Origin: Myxococcales bacterium
Lineage (GTDB): Bacteria > Myxococcota_A > UBA9160 > UBA4427
Direction: 5' to 3'
Assembly: GCA_012959805.1 (NCBI GenBank)
Contig: DUCN01000080.1
Span: 17,846-81,845 of the forward strand
DNA length: 64,000 bases
The notes below the pieces were generated by a model that ran no database searches, was not told the DNA's origin, and saw only the letters and a program-made list of their open reading frames with translations. The translations under genes and the position numbers were made by a program. The number at the start of each line of letters is the position of its first letter. The stretch's first letter is position 1. Shown here one piece after another: positions 20,770 to 30,140 of this stretch.

Positions 20770-22929
20770 CTACCTCGCTTCAGTCATAGCGAGCAGCGAG
20801 AAGGCTTCGCGCAGGCGCTCCCGATCCGCCGACTCACCCTCGAGGCGCGTGGCCGCAGAATCGATCGTACCGTGTCTTTGTGCATCGATTCGTTCGTCGA
20901 TCTTGAATTGGAAGCCTGAATCGTTGGCTTCGTCGTGACAGTCGCCGCAGACCTTGAGGATCACGCAGGAATCGCATTTGTCGCCGAGGGAGAGGATGGT
21001 TCCAACGCGCTTGGCCGTTTCTCCGATGTGGTCGCCACCCGGGCCGTGACATGACTCGCATCCGACTCGGGCGAGGTCAGCGTGATCCGCGACCTTCGCC
21101 GTTGCCGGGAATCCGCCGGGCTTTCCAAAGGCCGTCGTGTGGCAGGTCAGGCATTCGGTTTCATTGGATTTTCCGGACCGTTCAAGGGTCCGGACGGAAT
21201 GTCCGTGAGGGCTCGTCTCCCAGGTCGCGAACTCGGCTTGATGACAGCCCTGGCAGGCATTGGATCCCACGTAGTCCGCGGAGGTCGGAAGTAGATTTCG
21301 GATGGGTCCGGATCCTCCTAACAGGTCCGCGCGTTCGGTATCCGAGAGCGAGACGATCTTGCGATGTGAGACGCGTGGCTGGAACTCGGCGTAGTCGAAC
21401 CCGAGCGAATGTTTGGGGTTGTGACAGGTCGAGCAAACATGCTGGTAATCATGCTGCCCCGCCGCGTCGCGCGGGACGAAATTCGGTGTGAGGTGTGGAC
21501 CGCCGCGACCGTGGCAGGACTCGCACCCAACATTTTCAAGGTGGGCTGGCTGGCGTCGAAAATCAAAACCGCCAGTTTCTTCAAAACCAACCACATGGCA
21601 GCCGACACAGTCGGTCCGGCGGTCGGCGGCATGCGCCACCAGGGTACTGAATGCGGTCGAATGCGCGGTGAACTGCCATGCGGCGTGTTCTTGTTCGTGG
21701 CAGACGCCGCAGACATCATTGCCGCTATAGCCCTTGGGTTCGAGCAGCATGGGAACTCGGGCTCCGGCCGCCTTTGCGACTTTCATGCGCACTAGACCGG
21801 GATCGCGTCGATCATTCCACCCCGAGCTGCGGTGGCGAATCTGGCCTTCCTGGTCGAGGACCAGGACGACGGGCACGCCTCCGGTCACGCCCCAGCGCTC
21901 CGTCGCCTTTCCACCGGGATCGAGGTACGGGTCGAAATAATCCAGATCGAGATCTTTCAACGATTTTCGAACCGCCGAGGGCGCGTTCTGAATCGAGATC
22001 GCGACGAGCCGAGGTCGAAGCTCCGCGTCGAAGGATTCGAGGGTTGCTTTGATGGATGCGAGTGCACGATGGCAATGCGGGCAGGTGTGCAGGAAGAAGA
22101 TGACGATGGCCGCTCGCCCCTCGAGATCTTTCGTCTCGAGAACGTCGCCATTGGACATCGACACGACGCCGAGAGCCGGCGCATGGGAGAACGCGTAGAG
22201 ACTTCCCGGCGACCCCTGCGGTGGGATTGTTAGGCGAAGATTTTCTCGAAGCATTTCTTCGATGCTTCCGACGATGTCTCCGTCGAGCGGGAAATTGCGT
22301 AGCCCGAAGTCCATATAACCGTCGGCGGCCACACCGATCAGAGTACTCGGCGATCGAATTCGCAGCTTGCGAGAGATCGAGCCGCCGCTGTCGTCGAGAA
22401 TTGGGAACTCCAGACCTTCCGCGGCGGCGAATTCGGCGAGGATGTTTGAGTTGGTCCCGACTCCGATTCCCACAACCTTGAAATTATGCGTCGAGGCTTC
22501 TTGCTCAATCGTTGCAACAGCGCGGCTGAGTTCTCGTGCGGGCTCGACTTCGGGGTTGAAAAAGAAGAGCAGAACCCGCTGGCCGATGAGATCGCGCATG
22601 GCTAGTCGGCTCCCGTCGAGGGTCGTTCCTTCAAAGGCGGGAATCGGTCGCTCATTCGGATTCCGCGGCGCCTTTTCGCCTTCGGCATGGATATGGGGCG
22701 TGCTGGCCTCGCCTGAATTCGAAGAAGGCGCGCTCTTGGATTGTTCGCTGGAAGAACTCGCGCCGAGTTCTTCGGCGGACGTCTGCGTGTTGGTGCCGCC
22801 GAGGGCGTCATCGTCGGCGCACCCTATGGTGAGAAAGGCGCAACACAGGACGGATGAAAGTGCGAATGTGAGCGGGCGAAGGACGGGACGAATCCGGGAG
22901 AGGCCGCGAAAGCAGAAAGGCATCGACAT
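20770..22929 (-). CDS. Redoxin-thioredoxin-octaheme cytochrome c fusion lipoprotein
   Basis: Exported protein of about 719 residues. Signal segment then TIGC, a likely lipobox, near residue 37. Region 1 (about 90-225) is a redoxin/AhpC-TSA fold but has NPEVE where the peroxidatic Cys should be. Region 2 (about 245-390) is a second thioredoxin fold with an intact CPHC. Region 3 carries eight CxxCH haem motifs (CGVCH, CVGCH, CESCH, CSTCH, CQGCH, CLTCH, CESCH, CGDCH), with spacing and CESCHGxGGxH motifs like cytochrome c-554/multihaem reductases. It should couple thiol chemistry and electron transfer in the periplasm. Upstream of udg on the same strand. ATG 22929 is a guess among close starts. 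Confidence 0.82.
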   Translation of the reverse strand: MSMPFCFRGLSRIRPVLRPLTFALSSVLCCAFLTIGCADDDALGGTNTQTSAEELGASSSSEQSKSAPSSNSGEASTPHIHAEGEKAPRNPNERPIPAFEGTTLDGSRLAMRDLIGQRVLLFFFNPEVEPARELSRAVATIEQEASTHNFKVVGIGVGTNSNILAEFAAAEGLEFPILDDSGGSISRKLRIRSPSTLIGVAADGYMDFGLRNFPLDGDIVGSIEEMLRENLRLTIPPQGSPGSLYAFSHAPALGVVSMSNGDVLETKDLEGRAAIVIFFLHTCPHCHRALASIKATLESFDAELRPRLVAISIQNAPSAVRKSLKDLDLDYFDPYLDPGGKATERWGVTGGVPVVLVLDQEGQIRHRSSGWNDRRDPGLVRMKVAKAAGARVPMLLEPKGYSGNDVCGVCHEQEHAAWQFTAHSTAFSTLVAHAADRRTDCVGCHVVGFEETGGFDFRRQPAHLENVGCESCHGRGGPHLTPNFVPRDAAGQHDYQHVCSTCHNPKHSLGFDYAEFQPRVSHRKIVSLSDTERADLLGGSGPIRNLLPTSADYVGSNACQGCHQAEFATWETSPHGHSVRTLERSGKSNETECLTCHTTAFGKPGGFPATAKVADHADLARVGCESCHGPGGDHIGETAKRVGTILSLGDKCDSCVILKVCGDCHDEANDSGFQFKIDERIDAQRHGTIDSAATRLEGESADRERLREAFSLLAMTEAR

Positions 22930-23018
22930 GGATGTCAGAATAGCAGGCACTCATTCGGTTGCGTGCGGTCTCGTCCCTGATTTGGACAGGCGCGCGATGG
23001 GTCCGCGGGCATCCGCGT

Positions 23019-23546
23019 TCAGGAGATCGCCTTTTTGCGTTCGCGGAGTTCTTCGAGCATGGCCTTGAATCCCGCGTTGCCGGCTTCGAAGGTGAGTGCC
23101 ATCTGAATGTTCTGAATTGCGCCGGCGAGGTTGCCGGCCTTCAGATCCGTCTCGGCTTTTCCGTGGAATTGCCGGCCCTGAGGCGTGGCTCCGCAGCGTT
23201 CTGCCTTGCGCCGTTCGACGTGGGCATTTCGGGCTTCGGCAATTTGGATTCGAAGCGAGGTTCCATTGGCTCTTTTGTCGTCGTAGGCAAGGCGCCGTCG
23301 GGTGTCGCGGAGGACACAGTAGGCTTCCGTCACGCGCTTCGAGATCTGGCGACATTGTTTGCGTAGATCGCCGGTCAGATCGAGATTCGCATCGGGATGA
23401 AATGTGCGGGAGCTGTTGTGAAAGGCTCTTCGAATGTCGGAAGTGCTGGCGCTGGGTTCGATGTTCAGAAGTTGATAGTAGTCAAGCTCGTCCATGATTT
23501 TGGACAACGCAGTGATCTCGAGCGCGTCGATGGTCGAGGTCGACAT
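23019..23546 (-). CDS. J-domain co-chaperone
   Basis: A 175-residue protein. A J-domain spans residues 18-85: DYYQLLNIEPSASTSDIRRAF, then FHPDANL with the essential HPD, then ISKRVTEAYCVLRDTRRRLAYD. No zinc-finger or substrate domain of DnaJ type follows; instead a helical tail resembling a short TPR unit (DLKAGNLAGAIQNIQMAL). It lies six bases after the Hsp70 gene on the same strand, so it is surely its partner. Starting at ATG 23546 is assumed; ATG 23495 would also keep the J-domain. Confidence 0.88.
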   Translation of the reverse strand: MSTSTIDALEITALSKIMDELDYYQLLNIEPSASTSDIRRAFHNSSRTFHPDANLDLTGDLRKQCRQISKRVTEAYCVLRDTRRRLAYDDKRANGTSLRIQIAEARNAHVERRKAERCGATPQGRQFHGKAETDLKAGNLAGAIQNIQMALTFEAGNAGFKAMLEELRERKKAIS

Positions 23547-23552
23547 CGGATT

Positions 23553-25511
23553 CTATTTTGCTTCTTTCACGAGCTCGATCTCTGGACCGGCGAGGTCGGC
23601 GCCCGAGGTGTCGAATAAGCCGTCGTTACCGCTTTCGCGCTCGTCGACCGTCTCTTCGGTGAGTTGAATGAGCTCTTCATCGTCGATCTGATCGAGATCG
23701 ATCTCGTCTCCGCCACCACCCATGATGATGTCGTAGGACTCTTCGGCATTTTCTGTTCCGCCGGTGGCCCGTACAGAACTCTCGGGTTCGAGATCATCCG
23801 GTCGCTCCTCGGAGAAATCGACCGAGCCGTCCCCAAACAGGGCGGATTCTTCGGCAGGGTTCGTCTCCTGAGCGGCAGCGATCGAGTCGCAGGGAGAGGC
23901 CGGAGACAGTTGAATGTGCTGTTCTCCGTCCGGGGTCGAGGGAGTGGCAACCCGAGCTGCGAGATCGCTCGCGATGATCTGATCCATCTGCGTTTCGCCA
24001 AGTCTTGAGGACAGCGTGATCTGGGTCGATGCGGCTGCCCCCGTCGTCTGGTCCGTCGCGGTCACATTCACGATGCCATCGGGATCGATCTCGAAAGTGA
24101 CATCGATCTTCACGTCCGACCTCGGCGCCTTCGTGAAGCCGGAAAATTCGAATTCGCCAAGCAGCGCGTTATCTGCTGCCATGCGATGGTCACCCTGGTA
24201 CACGCTGATCTGGACTGATTCTTGGTGGTCCTGGAATGTGGTGAACGTGCGCGTCTGCTCGATTGGGACGGGCGTGTTTCGTTCGATGACGGGCTCGGTC
24301 AGCCCACCGGCTACGCCGATGCGTAGGTCGAGCGGAGTCACATCCAGAAGCATCGCGTCCTTGGCCTCGCCGACAAGCGAAGCCGCATGGATGGCGGCGC
24401 CCATCGAGACGACTTCGTCCGGATCGACGTCTTGGCGCGGAGGCTGCTGGAAATATGCTTCGACCGCTTCGCGAATGATGGGCAAGCGGGTCGGGCCGCC
24501 GACGAGAATGACACCATCGAGATCGCGGACCGTGAGATCGGACTGCTGCATCGCTTCGTCGCAGACCTTGAAGGTGCGCTGGATCAAGTCATGAACGAGT
24601 ACAGCAAACTCTGCTCGCGTGATCGTATGCTCGATTCCAAGGACGGTCCCGTCTTCAGTGGTCAACACGTCTGCGATCGATATATGGACTTCTTCGTCGA
24701 TCGAGAGCTGGTTCTTGGCAGTTTCAGCCGCGAGTTTCAGCCGCTCGAAAGCGTAGGGATCGTTGCGCGGATTCACGTTATGTTCCGCCACGAAGCCGTC
24801 TGCGAGGAGATCGATGATTCGATCATCGAAGTCGTCGCCACCGAGGAAGGTGTCGCCGCAGGTGGCGAGCACTTCGAAGATGTCCTTACCAATCTCGAGA
24901 ACCGAGACATCGAAGGTGCCGCCGCCGAGATCGTAGACGGCCACTCGCTGATTCATTCCCATGCCAAAGCCGTAGGCAAGTGCGGCCGCGGTGGGTTCGT
25001 TGAGGATGCGCAGGACTTCGAGGCCCGCGATGCGCCCGGCATCCTTGGTTGCCTGGCGTTGGTTGTCATTGAAATAGGCGGGGACCGTAATGACAGCCTT
25101 GGTCACGCTCTCGCCGACATGATGTTCGGCGATCTGCTTCATCTCGCGAAGCACCATCGCCGAGATTTCCGGCAGGGAAAATTCTTCTTCGCGAATCTCG
25201 ATGCGCACACCGTGATTCGGGGCTTCGATAATTTCGTAGGCGTAAACGGCCTGGGCCTTTTTGACTTCTTCCGAGAAGTAGTAGCGACCGATCAGGCGTT
25301 TGGCAGAGCTCACGGTTTCAGCTGGCGAATGGATCACCTTGGCTTTGGCCGAGTTGCCGACCTCAACGCTGCCATCTTCGTGAAAATGCACGACGCTGGC
25401 CGACGTGCGTTCCGCGAAGGCGTTGTCGAGAACTTCGACCTTGCCATCTCGCATCAGCGAGACGCACGTATTGCTGGTTCCCAGATCGATTCCAACGGCG
25501 ATCTCCGCCAT
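23553..25511 (-). CDS. Hsp70 paralogue (DnaK-like chaperone)
   Basis: A 652-residue Hsp70. The ATPase domain begins [17 protein letters not shown] and includes [33 protein letters not shown] and [14 protein letters not shown]. The substrate-binding sheet has [16 protein letters not shown] and [12 protein letters not shown]. After about residue 500 the usual helical lid is replaced by an acidic, Gly/Asp-rich tail ([20 protein letters not shown]...). Its short N-terminus and odd tail suggest a specialised paralogue, not the housekeeping DnaK. AGGAG lies eight bases before ATG 25511. Operon with the small J-protein. Confidence 0.9.
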   Translation of the reverse strand: MAEIAVGIDLGTSNTCVSLMRDGKVEVLDNAFAERTSASVVHFHEDGSVEVGNSAKAKVIHSPAETVSSAKRLIGRYYFSEEVKKAQAVYAYEIIEAPNHGVRIEIREEEFSLPEISAMVLREMKQIAEHHVGESVTKAVITVPAYFNDNQRQATKDAGRIAGLEVLRILNEPTAAALAYGFGMGMNQRVAVYDLGGGTFDVSVLEIGKDIFEVLATCGDTFLGGDDFDDRIIDLLADGFVAEHNVNPRNDPYAFERLKLAAETAKNQLSIDEEVHISIADVLTTEDGTVLGIEHTITRAEFAVLVHDLIQRTFKVCDEAMQQSDLTVRDLDGVILVGGPTRLPIIREAVEAYFQQPPRQDVDPDEVVSMGAAIHAASLVGEAKDAMLLDVTPLDLRIGVAGGLTEPVIERNTPVPIEQTRTFTTFQDHQESVQISVYQGDHRMAADNALLGEFEFSGFTKAPRSDVKIDVTFEIDPDGIVNVTATDQTTGAAASTQITLSSRLGETQMDQIIASDLAARVATPSTPDGEQHIQLSPASPCDSIAAAQETNPAEESALFGDGSVDFSEERPDDLEPESSVRATGGTENAEESYDIIMGGGGDEIDLDQIDDEELIQLTEETVDERESGNDGLFDTSGADLAGPEIELVKEAK

Positions 25512-25799
25512 GTCGGGTGCTCCTTGTCGCGTGCGTGTGGGCGGGGCGAGTCCGAGTGACTCTGGCTCGGTCCGCTGCCATCACGACGCTCTCGCGATTT
25601 TGCGCTTCACCCACCCTTCGGGGAGGCAACGTTCTGCGCATTGCTCTCTGCGTATCGGCCGGGCCGGAGTCCGACTGAATGTCCAGTCGCCGCGTTGGGG
25701 ACGGGGAGGGCTTTCAGGCAGCCGGTGAGTGCTCGACGACGGCTCCCTGTGCTATTTCGAGAGTTGGACGCCCGAAATGGGCCATTTTCAGGAGATTTG
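25512..25799. promoter_or_regulatory. Divergent region between Hsp70 and yebC
   Basis: No gene is visible in these 288 bases. Both neighbours start here in opposite directions, so promoters for both must be inside. No sigma-32 or CIRCE-like element could be recognised by eye. Confidence 0.4.
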
Positions 25800-26546
25800 A
25801 TGTCCGGTCATTCAAAATGGTCCACGATCAAGCGAAAAAAGGGGGCGCTCGACGCGAAGCGGGGAAAGATCTTCACCAAGCTGATTCGCGAGCTGCAGAC
25901 CTCGGCGCGAATTGGCGGGGGCGAACCCGACTCGAATCCCCGGCTTCGGCTCGTCATCGACAAGGCCAAGGCCGCCAATATGCCCAAGGACAATATCACC
26001 CGGGCGATTCTCAAGGGGATTGGTGGGGGCGAGGGCGAGGCCTTCGAAGAAGCCGTCTACGAAGGCTACGGACCCGGTGGGACCGCGATTCTGATCGAGA
26101 CGCTCTCGGACAACAAGAACCGAACCGTCGGAGATGTCCGGCACGCGCTCTCCAAGAATGGGGGAAACCTCGGAGCTTCCGGCTGCGTGGCCTATCTCTT
26201 TGAAAAGCGGGGTCTGCTCGTCTACGAGGGTGAGGATCTTGATTCTGATGCGCTGCTGGAGGCGGCGCTCGAAGCCGGTGCCGAGGATGTCATCGAAGGC
26301 GATGGGCTTTGTGAGGTCGTCACCGTCTCGTCTGAGTTCCATGCCGTTCAGCAATCGCTCGGCGAGAAAAATTTCGAGGCCGCGACCGCGGAACTGACCA
26401 TGCAGCCTTCGACCACCGTGAAGCTCGAGGGCAAAGAAGCGGAACAGATGCTTCGGCTGGCAGATGCGCTCGAAGATCTCGACGATGTGCAAAATTTCTA
26501 CGCGAACTTCGACATCTCGGAAGAGGAGTTGGAGAGAATGGCGTAG
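25800..26546 (+). CDS. yebC: YebC/PmpR family protein
   Basis: A 248-residue protein starting [20 protein letters not shown], the invariant family N-terminus, with [27 protein letters not shown] and [23 protein letters not shown]. These proteins were annotated as transcriptional regulators and are also reported to ease ribosome stalling; the role here is not determined. AGGAGATTTG precedes ATG 25800. It starts the cluster with ruvC, ruvA and ruvB, the normal order. Confidence 0.95.
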   Translation: MSGHSKWSTIKRKKGALDAKRGKIFTKLIRELQTSARIGGGEPDSNPRLRLVIDKAKAANMPKDNITRAILKGIGGGEGEAFEEAVYEGYGPGGTAILIETLSDNKNRTVGDVRHALSKNGGNLGASGCVAYLFEKRGLLVYEGEDLDSDALLEAALEAGAEDVIEGDGLCEVVTVSSEFHAVQQSLGEKNFEAATAELTMQPSTTVKLEGKEAEQMLRLADALEDLDDVQNFYANFDISEEELERMA

Positions 26547-26589
26547 CGTTTCCGCAGGCAAGAAGCGGAGACCAAGAGAGGGGGGTGGA

Positions 26590-27135
26590 ATGCGGGTCCT
26601 GGGGGTGGATCCTGGTTCCAATGCAACCGGGTTCGGTTTGATCGAGCGAAGCGAGGGTGTGATCCGCCATCTGCGACATGGCGTGATTCGACCGCCCAAG
26701 GGCGTGGCCCTTGAGGAGCGTCTTCATTATTTGCATCGCGAGTTGAGCGAGATTCTTCGCGTCGATGTGCCGGAGGTTGCGGTGGTGGAGCGAGTCTTCC
26801 TCGCCTCCAATCCTCGTTCGGCATTGGTTCTCGGGCAGGCAAGAGGTGCGCTGTTGGCCAGCCTGGGCATGGCGGGCGTTCGGGTGGCAGAGTTGGCGGC
26901 GCGGCAGGTAAAGAAGGCGGTCACCGGGAGCGGCGCTGCGGATAAGTCCCAGATGCAAGCGATGGTGACGCGGCTGCTTTCTCTTGATGAGACTCCGGCC
27001 ACTGATGCCGCAGACGCTTTGGCGCTCGCTCTGACCTACGCTCAGGCGGGCCCACTCGCCGAGCTGCAGATCCGCGGCCGGCGACGAAATTCCAGGCGGG
27101 CGATGACACAATTCGTCCTGGGGAGAACGCGATGA
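26590..27135 (+). CDS. ruvC: Holliday junction endonuclease RuvC
   Basis: Resolves Holliday junctions. VLGVDPGSNATGFGLIE at residues 3-19 contains the first catalytic Asp, AVVERVFLASNPRSALVLGQARG the Glu, and TPATDAADALALALTYAQ the two Asp residues near 140. It has 181 residues, normal length. ATG 26590 follows a G-rich ribosome site. Its last four bases overlap the ruvA start. Confidence 0.95.
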   Translation: MRVLGVDPGSNATGFGLIERSEGVIRHLRHGVIRPPKGVALEERLHYLHRELSEILRVDVPEVAVVERVFLASNPRSALVLGQARGALLASLGMAGVRVAELAARQVKKAVTGSGAADKSQMQAMVTRLLSLDETPATDAADALALALTYAQAGPLAELQIRGRRRNSRRAMTQFVLGRTR

Positions 27136-27746
27136 TTGCGTGGCTTGAAGGAAATCTGCGCGAGAAGGCGCCCACGAGAATCGTTCTCGATGTACAGGGC
27201 GTGGGCTACGAGCTTCTGATTCCGCTCTCGACGTTCAAGACGCTGCCGGATCTTGGAAAGACGGTCTCCCTGTTGGTCCATACGGCCGTTCGCGAAGACG
27301 CGATCCAACTCTTCGGTTTTGCCAGTGCACTCGAAAAGGAGCTCTTCCACCTGCTTCGAAAGGCTAGCCGCGTCGGTCCGAAGCTGGCGCAATCGATTCT
27401 GTCGGGCATGGAACCCGTGACCCTTTTACGCCTGTTGCGGACGGCGGATGCGAAGGGGCTCCAGCGAGCGCCCGGGGTCGGACCCAAACTGGCCGAGCGA
27501 ATCGCAGTCGAGCTGCGCGATGAAGCGGAGAAGCTCGCCGGTCGAATCGGCACGGAGGGACTCGATGGCGACGTGACATCGCTCTCGGCGATCGAACCAG
27601 ACGAAGAACTCCTGTCGGCACTCGTGAATCTGGGTTATCCGAGGGGGCAGGCGGAGCGGGTCGTTGAGGCCGCACTCGAAGAGGCGCCGCCGGAGTCGAG
27701 TCTGGAAGAGCTGATTCGCGTCGCACTGCGCCGCTTGGCGCCCTGA
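27132..27746 (+). CDS. ruvA: Holliday junction branch-migration protein RuvA
   Basis: Binds the four-way junction as a tetramer and loads RuvB. The OB-fold domain ([27 protein letters not shown]) is followed by HhH motifs ([13 protein letters not shown] and [19 protein letters not shown]) and the C-terminal RuvB-binding helices after an acidic linker. 204 residues is normal. The start overlaps ruvC by four bases. Confidence 0.95.
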   Translation: MIAWLEGNLREKAPTRIVLDVQGVGYELLIPLSTFKTLPDLGKTVSLLVHTAVREDAIQLFGFASALEKELFHLLRKASRVGPKLAQSILSGMEPVTLLRLLRTADAKGLQRAPGVGPKLAERIAVELRDEAEKLAGRIGTEGLDGDVTSLSAIEPDEELLSALVNLGYPRGQAERVVEAALEEAPPESSLEELIRVALRRLAP

Positions 27747-27765
27747 CGAAATCGATGGGGGGGAG

Positions 27766-28794
27766 ATGAGGTTGGAGGAGCGAGGAGAACTCAGCCTGGG
27801 CCAGCAGCCCGAGGAGCGCAGCGCCGAGCAATCCCTTCGGCCACAGAGTCTGGGCGAGATGATCGGGCAGTCTCGATTGCGCGAGAATCTGAGCGTCTTT
27901 GTTCAGGCTGCGCGAGATCGCGGTGAGCCGCTTGATCACGTTCTGTTTCATGGGCCGCCGGGATTGGGGAAAACTTCGCTTGCCCGGATCGTTGCGAATG
28001 AACTTAAAGCCCAGTTTCGTGCGACGAGTGGGCCGGCGATCGAGCGTCCCGGCGACCTCGCAGCCTTGCTTTCAAACGTCGAGGCGGGGGATGTTCTCTT
28101 TATAGACGAGATCCATCGACTGTCTCCTGCCATCGAAGAGATTCTCTATCCGGCGATGGAGGATTTCCAGCTCGATCTCTTGATCGGGGAGGGACCGACG
28201 GCCAGGTCGATTCGCCTCGACCTGCCGAAATTTACGCTCGTTGGGGCCACGACGAGGGCGGGGCTGCTGACCTCGCCGCTTCGCGATCGCTTCGGTTGGT
28301 CGGCTCGGCTGGAGTATTACCCCGTTGATGACCTCGAACAGATCGTGACGCGTTCGGGTGGGCTGCTCGGATTGGAGCTCGAGGGGAAGGCCGCGCATGA
28401 AATCGCGCGCCGCGCTCGGGGAACGCCGCGAATCGCGAACCGCCTATTGCGCCGAGTGCGGGATTTCGCCTCGGTTCGCGATGGTGATGCTAGGCGAGTG
28501 AAGCTCGATACGACGCGATTTGCATTGGGGCGGCTCGGGGTGGACGAAGCCGGTTTCGATGGACTCGACCGCTCCTTTTTGCTGACTCTGGTCGAGAAGT
28601 TCGGTGGGGGGCCGGTCGGACTCGAGACGCTGGCCGCGGCCGTCGGCGAGGACAAGGGAACCCTTGAAGACGTTGTTGAGCCGTATCTGATTCATTGCGG
28701 ATTCTTGACGCGAACACCGCGCGGTCGGGTGGCGACGCCCCATGCCTACGCGCATCTCGGAGTTCCTGCGGCACCAGGATCTGCTTCGCGTTGA
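27766..28794 (+). CDS. ruvB: Holliday junction helicase RuvB
   Basis: AAA+ motor of branch migration. The N-terminus has [19 protein letters not shown], Walker [17 protein letters not shown] near residue 63, Walker [16 protein letters not shown], sensor 1 [19 protein letters not shown] and the winged-helix end [19 protein letters not shown]. 342 residues is normal. A GGGGGGGAG ribosome site precedes ATG 27766. Its end overlaps the remnant of a GST gene on the other strand. Confidence 0.96.
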   Translation: MRLEERGELSLGQQPEERSAEQSLRPQSLGEMIGQSRLRENLSVFVQAARDRGEPLDHVLFHGPPGLGKTSLARIVANELKAQFRATSGPAIERPGDLAALLSNVEAGDVLFIDEIHRLSPAIEEILYPAMEDFQLDLLIGEGPTARSIRLDLPKFTLVGATTRAGLLTSPLRDRFGWSARLEYYPVDDLEQIVTRSGGLLGLELEGKAAHEIARRARGTPRIANRLLRRVRDFASVRDGDARRVKLDTTRFALGRLGVDEAGFDGLDRSFLLTLVEKFGGGPVGLETLAAAVGEDKGTLEDVVEPYLIHCGFLTRTPRGRVATPHAYAHLGVPAAPGSASR

Positions 28795-29083
28795 CATGTC
28801 CGCGAAAGCTTTCGTGCCACCGAGCAATGTGTTCGCAGTCGTTCAGATTTTCTAGGTTCGCTAGGCGGCCGAACTGAAATACGGCGGCGAGGGTGCAGTC
28901 TACGGTGCTGGTCGTATCGCCCTGAAGAAAGGGCCTCCCGTCGGACAACAGGTCATTGATCAGCGCGAAGTGGGCGGGTAAGCGCGCTCGTGCGTGGGCG
29001 GCCACTCTCGGATTCGGAAGTCGCCCGAGCGGAGACGCCGTTGCGTGCACAATTTCCGAGATCGGGATCGCCGCTTGAATCAT
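28763..29083 (-). pseudogene. Glutathione S-transferase C-terminal remnant
   Basis: Reading leftward from 29083, the frame gives RLPAHFALINDLLSDGRPFL, then QGDTTSTVDCTLAAVFQFGR and IARWHESFRG, the all-helical C-terminal domain of a GST. The glutathione-binding thioredoxin-like domain is missing: no homologous frame lies upstream toward ribH. The frame then runs on inside ruvB, so the natural end was also lost. This looks like gene debris. The remaining bases 28795-29254 contain nothing else recognisable. Confidence 0.55.
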
Positions 29084-29254
29084 CTGGGGGCATGGCCGGT
29101 CCTTTCGGTTCGTCCGCCCGTTCGCGGTTGCTTCACATGGGCGCGCCGATCGGCATGTGGCCGGCGATGTTTTGGACTATAGAATGGCCCGGGCACCCGT
29201 GGACATTCCAGCCTGAGGGTGCCGTTCTACGCCAACGCGAGAAGGAAAAAACCG

Positions 29255-29746
29255 ATGTCCCATGCGAAGTCTCAATCCGAAGGGAGTGTGGTGGCTCTGC
29301 GCAGTGAACGAGTCGCTTTCATTCAGGCGTGTTGGCATCGGGAGATTGTCGACCAGGCGCGTGACGCCTTTATGGATGCCATGGAGGGAGTCGGCTATGA
29401 CCGGGATCATGTGGATCTCTTCGAGGTTCCGGGGACACTCGAAATTCCATTGCAGGCCAAACGCTTGGCTGAGACGGGGCGCTACTCGGCGATCGTGGCG
29501 ACCGCTTTCGTCGTCGATGGCGGAATCTATCGTCATGATTTCGTGTCCGGCACCGTCGTCGAAGCCTTGATGCGAATTCAACTGGACACCGGTGTGCCCG
29601 TTCTCTCTGCCGTCCTCACGCCGCAGACATTTCACGACCATGAAGAACATCGGACTTTCTTCAAGGAGCACTTTAAGGTCAAGGGTGCCGAGGTGGCCCA
29701 AGCCTGTGTTCAGACGATCAAAAATCTGGCGTCCATCGGGAACTAG
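29255..29746 (+). CDS. ribH: 6,7-dimethyl-8-ribityllumazine synthase (RibH2-like)
   Basis: Makes the penultimate intermediate of riboflavin. VAFIQACWHREIVDQA, DLFEVPGTLEIPLQAKRLAE and ATAFVVDGGIYRHDFVSGTVVEALMRIQLDTGVPVLSAVLTP span the fold. The end (TFHDHEEHRTFFKEHFKVKGAEVAQAC) is typical of the RibH2 subtype, as in alphaproteobacteria, which forms decamers. It is not accompanied by other rib genes here, which also fits RibH2 rather than the housekeeping copy. ATG 29255 follows GAGAAGG. Confidence 0.9.
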   Translation: MSHAKSQSEGSVVALRSERVAFIQACWHREIVDQARDAFMDAMEGVGYDRDHVDLFEVPGTLEIPLQAKRLAETGRYSAIVATAFVVDGGIYRHDFVSGTVVEALMRIQLDTGVPVLSAVLTPQTFHDHEEHRTFFKEHFKVKGAEVAQACVQTIKNLASIGN

Positions 29747-30140
29747 CCGCGACGTCCATTCGTGATGAAGCGATTACTGAGGATCGCGGTACTTGGCGGG
29801 GCGGCTCTGCTCGCAATCCTGCTTGTGCTTGTGCTTGTGCTTGCATTGATCGGTTTGATCCCAAAGATGAACGCGGGGTCGTTTTCCTTGGTTTCAGCAG
29901 GGAGATTTTGTCCAACCAATTCGAGGCTGCGGCTGCGTCTTCGGCAGCAGCATTCTTTCGCTGCTGTTTCTTGCGTTCGGTCGTCGCGCGTGTGATGAAT
30001 GCAGAGATTCCGTCATGGCCTTTGCGGCTGGCTTCTTGTGCTGCATCTGGGGCCGGCAGCTGGACGCCGAATTGAACAGACGCGATGATCTTCATGAGAC
30101 TGACGGGTCGGGTTGCTCGGATACGGAGCAAGGTCGGAGG
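29747..30140. other. Degraded intergenic DNA with small frames
   Basis: On the plus strand, ATG 29765-29995 encodes a signal-anchor-like sequence (MKRLLRIAVLGGAALLAILLV) over a GTGCTT hexamer repeat, then a low-complexity tail; it is not a recognised protein. On the minus strand, ATG 30095 begins MKIIASVQFGVQLPAPDA and DGISAF, reminiscent of the start of a luciferase-like (LLM) oxidoreductase that soon loses similarity. Both look like remnants. Confidence 0.3.

Noticed and set aside
24387..25559. 390-residue plus-strand frame opposite the Hsp70 gene
   Set aside because: Antisense shadow of a highly conserved gene, no ribosome site and no family similarity.
29821..29848. GTGCTT hexamer repeat as a regulatory element
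   Set aside because: Short, inside a degraded stretch, and without a clear gene that it could control.
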